This document shows positions 63,101 to 64,000 of a stretch of DNA of 64,000 nucleotides, in pieces. Made by a program: the position numbers and the translations under genes. This DNA is from Lentinus brumalis (Eukaryota; Basidiomycota; Agaricomycetes; Polyporales; Polyporaceae), in contig MARA01000009.1 in the NCBI GenBank assembly GCA_001792895.1, positions 1,178,001 to 1,242,000 on the forward strand, in the 5' to 3' direction. The notes beneath the pieces were generated by a model. It was not told where the DNA came from. It was given only the letters and a program-made list of their open reading frames with translations, and made no database searches. The first letter of the stretch is position 1, and each line of letters opens with the position of its first letter.

Positions 63101-64000
63101 GGGAAGGTAAGTTGTGCGATCATATTGCGGAGACTTTGTACTAACTATCTACTTGGCATCGTCAAGGCATCAAGCTTCTTTACCCCTCGAGCGTCCGCAG
63201 CGTCAGCGCTGACGGGTATCGGCGCCCCGTTATCCCTGCCGGTTCTCAAGATCACTGGCCTCACACGCTCGCAGCAGCTGCTGTCAATCGCCACCGGTCT
63301 CGATACCCGCAGCGTGCAGATCACCAAGGCAGAGAAGGACGCGTTCTTCTTGTTCATGGAGCTGCGGCAGAAGCATCAATGGGCGAGCTTCAAGATGAAT
63401 CCGCGCGCATGGGCCGTTGCTGCGTCTGTCTACAACATGGAGGTTGATAAGAAGAACGCCGTCGAAGGACGATCTATTCAGCGCGGCAAGACACCCCTTC
63501 AACGCAAGACACCCCGCGCTCTCCTCGAGAAGCTCGGCGAGGTTGAGATCAACATTCTGTCCCGTCTCAATCGTAACGATTACAAATGTGAGTTCTCGGC
63601 ACCGTGCTTTCCTTGCATGTCATGCTCATCATCGTTGATAGCGCAAAGCTCGGGCGGTACGAAGTTCTGGTTCCAGCACTGCCATGCTGTGCCGCTGCGA
63701 ATCACGAAGCCTGGTGAGGTCTCAGCACAAGATGCCGGTGCAGGCACGGCGGTGAGTCTTTGTTGGACAGCGCGGTTGCTGTACGCTTTCTTACACTCCG
63801 TATAGCGCAAGGTTCACACGTGTACCAGGTGCAAGACCATCATGTATCCAGGCGGCGAGGGCTCTGGGCATAACCACAAGCGTGGTGTATGCTCGGATGG
63901 TGTATATTCCAAGGCTGGCAAGGTCAAGCGCACCGTCAACGGCAAGGTCATCACGGTAGATCAGGAGGAGCCCCCTGCGTGGCCGCAGCCTGCAGGAATC
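60121..64000 (+). CDS. MULE-like / DUF6729-type protein, twelve exons visible, 3' end outside window
   Basis: Exons 60121-60219, 60275-60830, 60888-60998, 61064-61315, 61375-61511, 61572-61762, 61814-62018, 62068-62853, 62912-63106, 63167-63587, 63642-63750 and 63806 to the edge, all with clean GT-AG introns of 49-65 nt. A TATATATGG lies about 80 bp before the ATG. A CX2C pair with downstream Cys (CPQCRSSDIVW, CNSCKK) forms an N-terminal zinc-binding region. The central part resembles a Mutator-type RNase H-fold transposase: SLDATFR (first Asp), VADNCCHVRAAIQKVFPDIY followed by VLDVWHF (second Asp, with His), and VEGSHKGWNSLQR (candidate Glu). I recall this layout as DUF6729 of mushroom fungi. 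After an acidic linker, a C-terminal Cys/His cluster (CTRCKTIMYPGG, HNHKRGVC) resembles a zinc finger. It may be an autonomous transposon gene; its element ends were not found. Confidence 0.8.

Overview
The window is nuclear DNA from a filamentous basidiomycete, most likely an Agaricomycete of polypore type. The evidence is genes split by many 45-65 nt GT-AG introns, a gene of the Agaricomycete-typical DUF6535 membrane family, multi-exon transposase-like genes, and chromodomain (chromovirus) Ty3/gypsy elements. No rRNA, tRNA or CRISPR was seen. Family names such as DUF6535, DUF6589 and DUF6729 are recalled from memory and were not searched.

Layout: 1-5.5 kb holds no supportable gene. 5.5-6.7 kb is an intron-containing Tc1/mariner-type transposase. 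7.0-10.1 kb carries two minus-strand multi-exon genes of unknown function. 11.4-24.3 kb is a tandem Ty1/copia array (LTR-A-LTR-B-LTR, one 5-bp target duplication around the whole array). Its last LTR is split by a 2.5-kb element with 322-bp terminal inverted repeats, which itself holds a 267-bp MITE. 24.6-31.2 kb is a complete 6.6-kb inverted-repeat element with a 9-bp target duplication; it carries a convergent gene pair, a DUF6589-like protein and a RecQ-like helicase. 32.3-51.0 kb is a minus-strand Ty3/gypsy element with extra ORFs at both ends, cut in two by a plus-strand Ty3/gypsy chromovirus (38.8-46.9 kb). 52.2-55.2 kb is a DUF6535 gene. 59.0-59.8 kb is a single-exon gene of unknown function, and 60.1 kb to the window end is a 5'-complete, 3'-truncated gene for a MULE-like (DUF6729-type) protein.

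The most notable points are four. (1) The inner gypsy element carries, between pol and the 3' LTR, an antisense, intron-containing gene with its own TATA box; it encodes a perfectly spaced Zn(II)2Cys6 cluster followed by a coiled coil. (2) The DUF6589 + RecQ pair sits inside intact long TIRs with a 9-bp TSD, so it looks like an autonomous DNA transposon of an unfamiliar type. (3) The gypsy elements show several translational control signals: A AAA AAC -1 slippery site, in-frame UAG between PR and RT, an ATGA stop/start overlap. (4) Priming signals can be read directly: an 11-nt Tf1-like self-primer in the inner gypsy, and a half-tRNA (initiator Met anticodon arm) primer site in copia.

A caution applies throughout. 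Several reading-frame breaks are single-base deletions in short homopolymers, so some 'pseudogene' calls may reflect assembly errors rather than biology.
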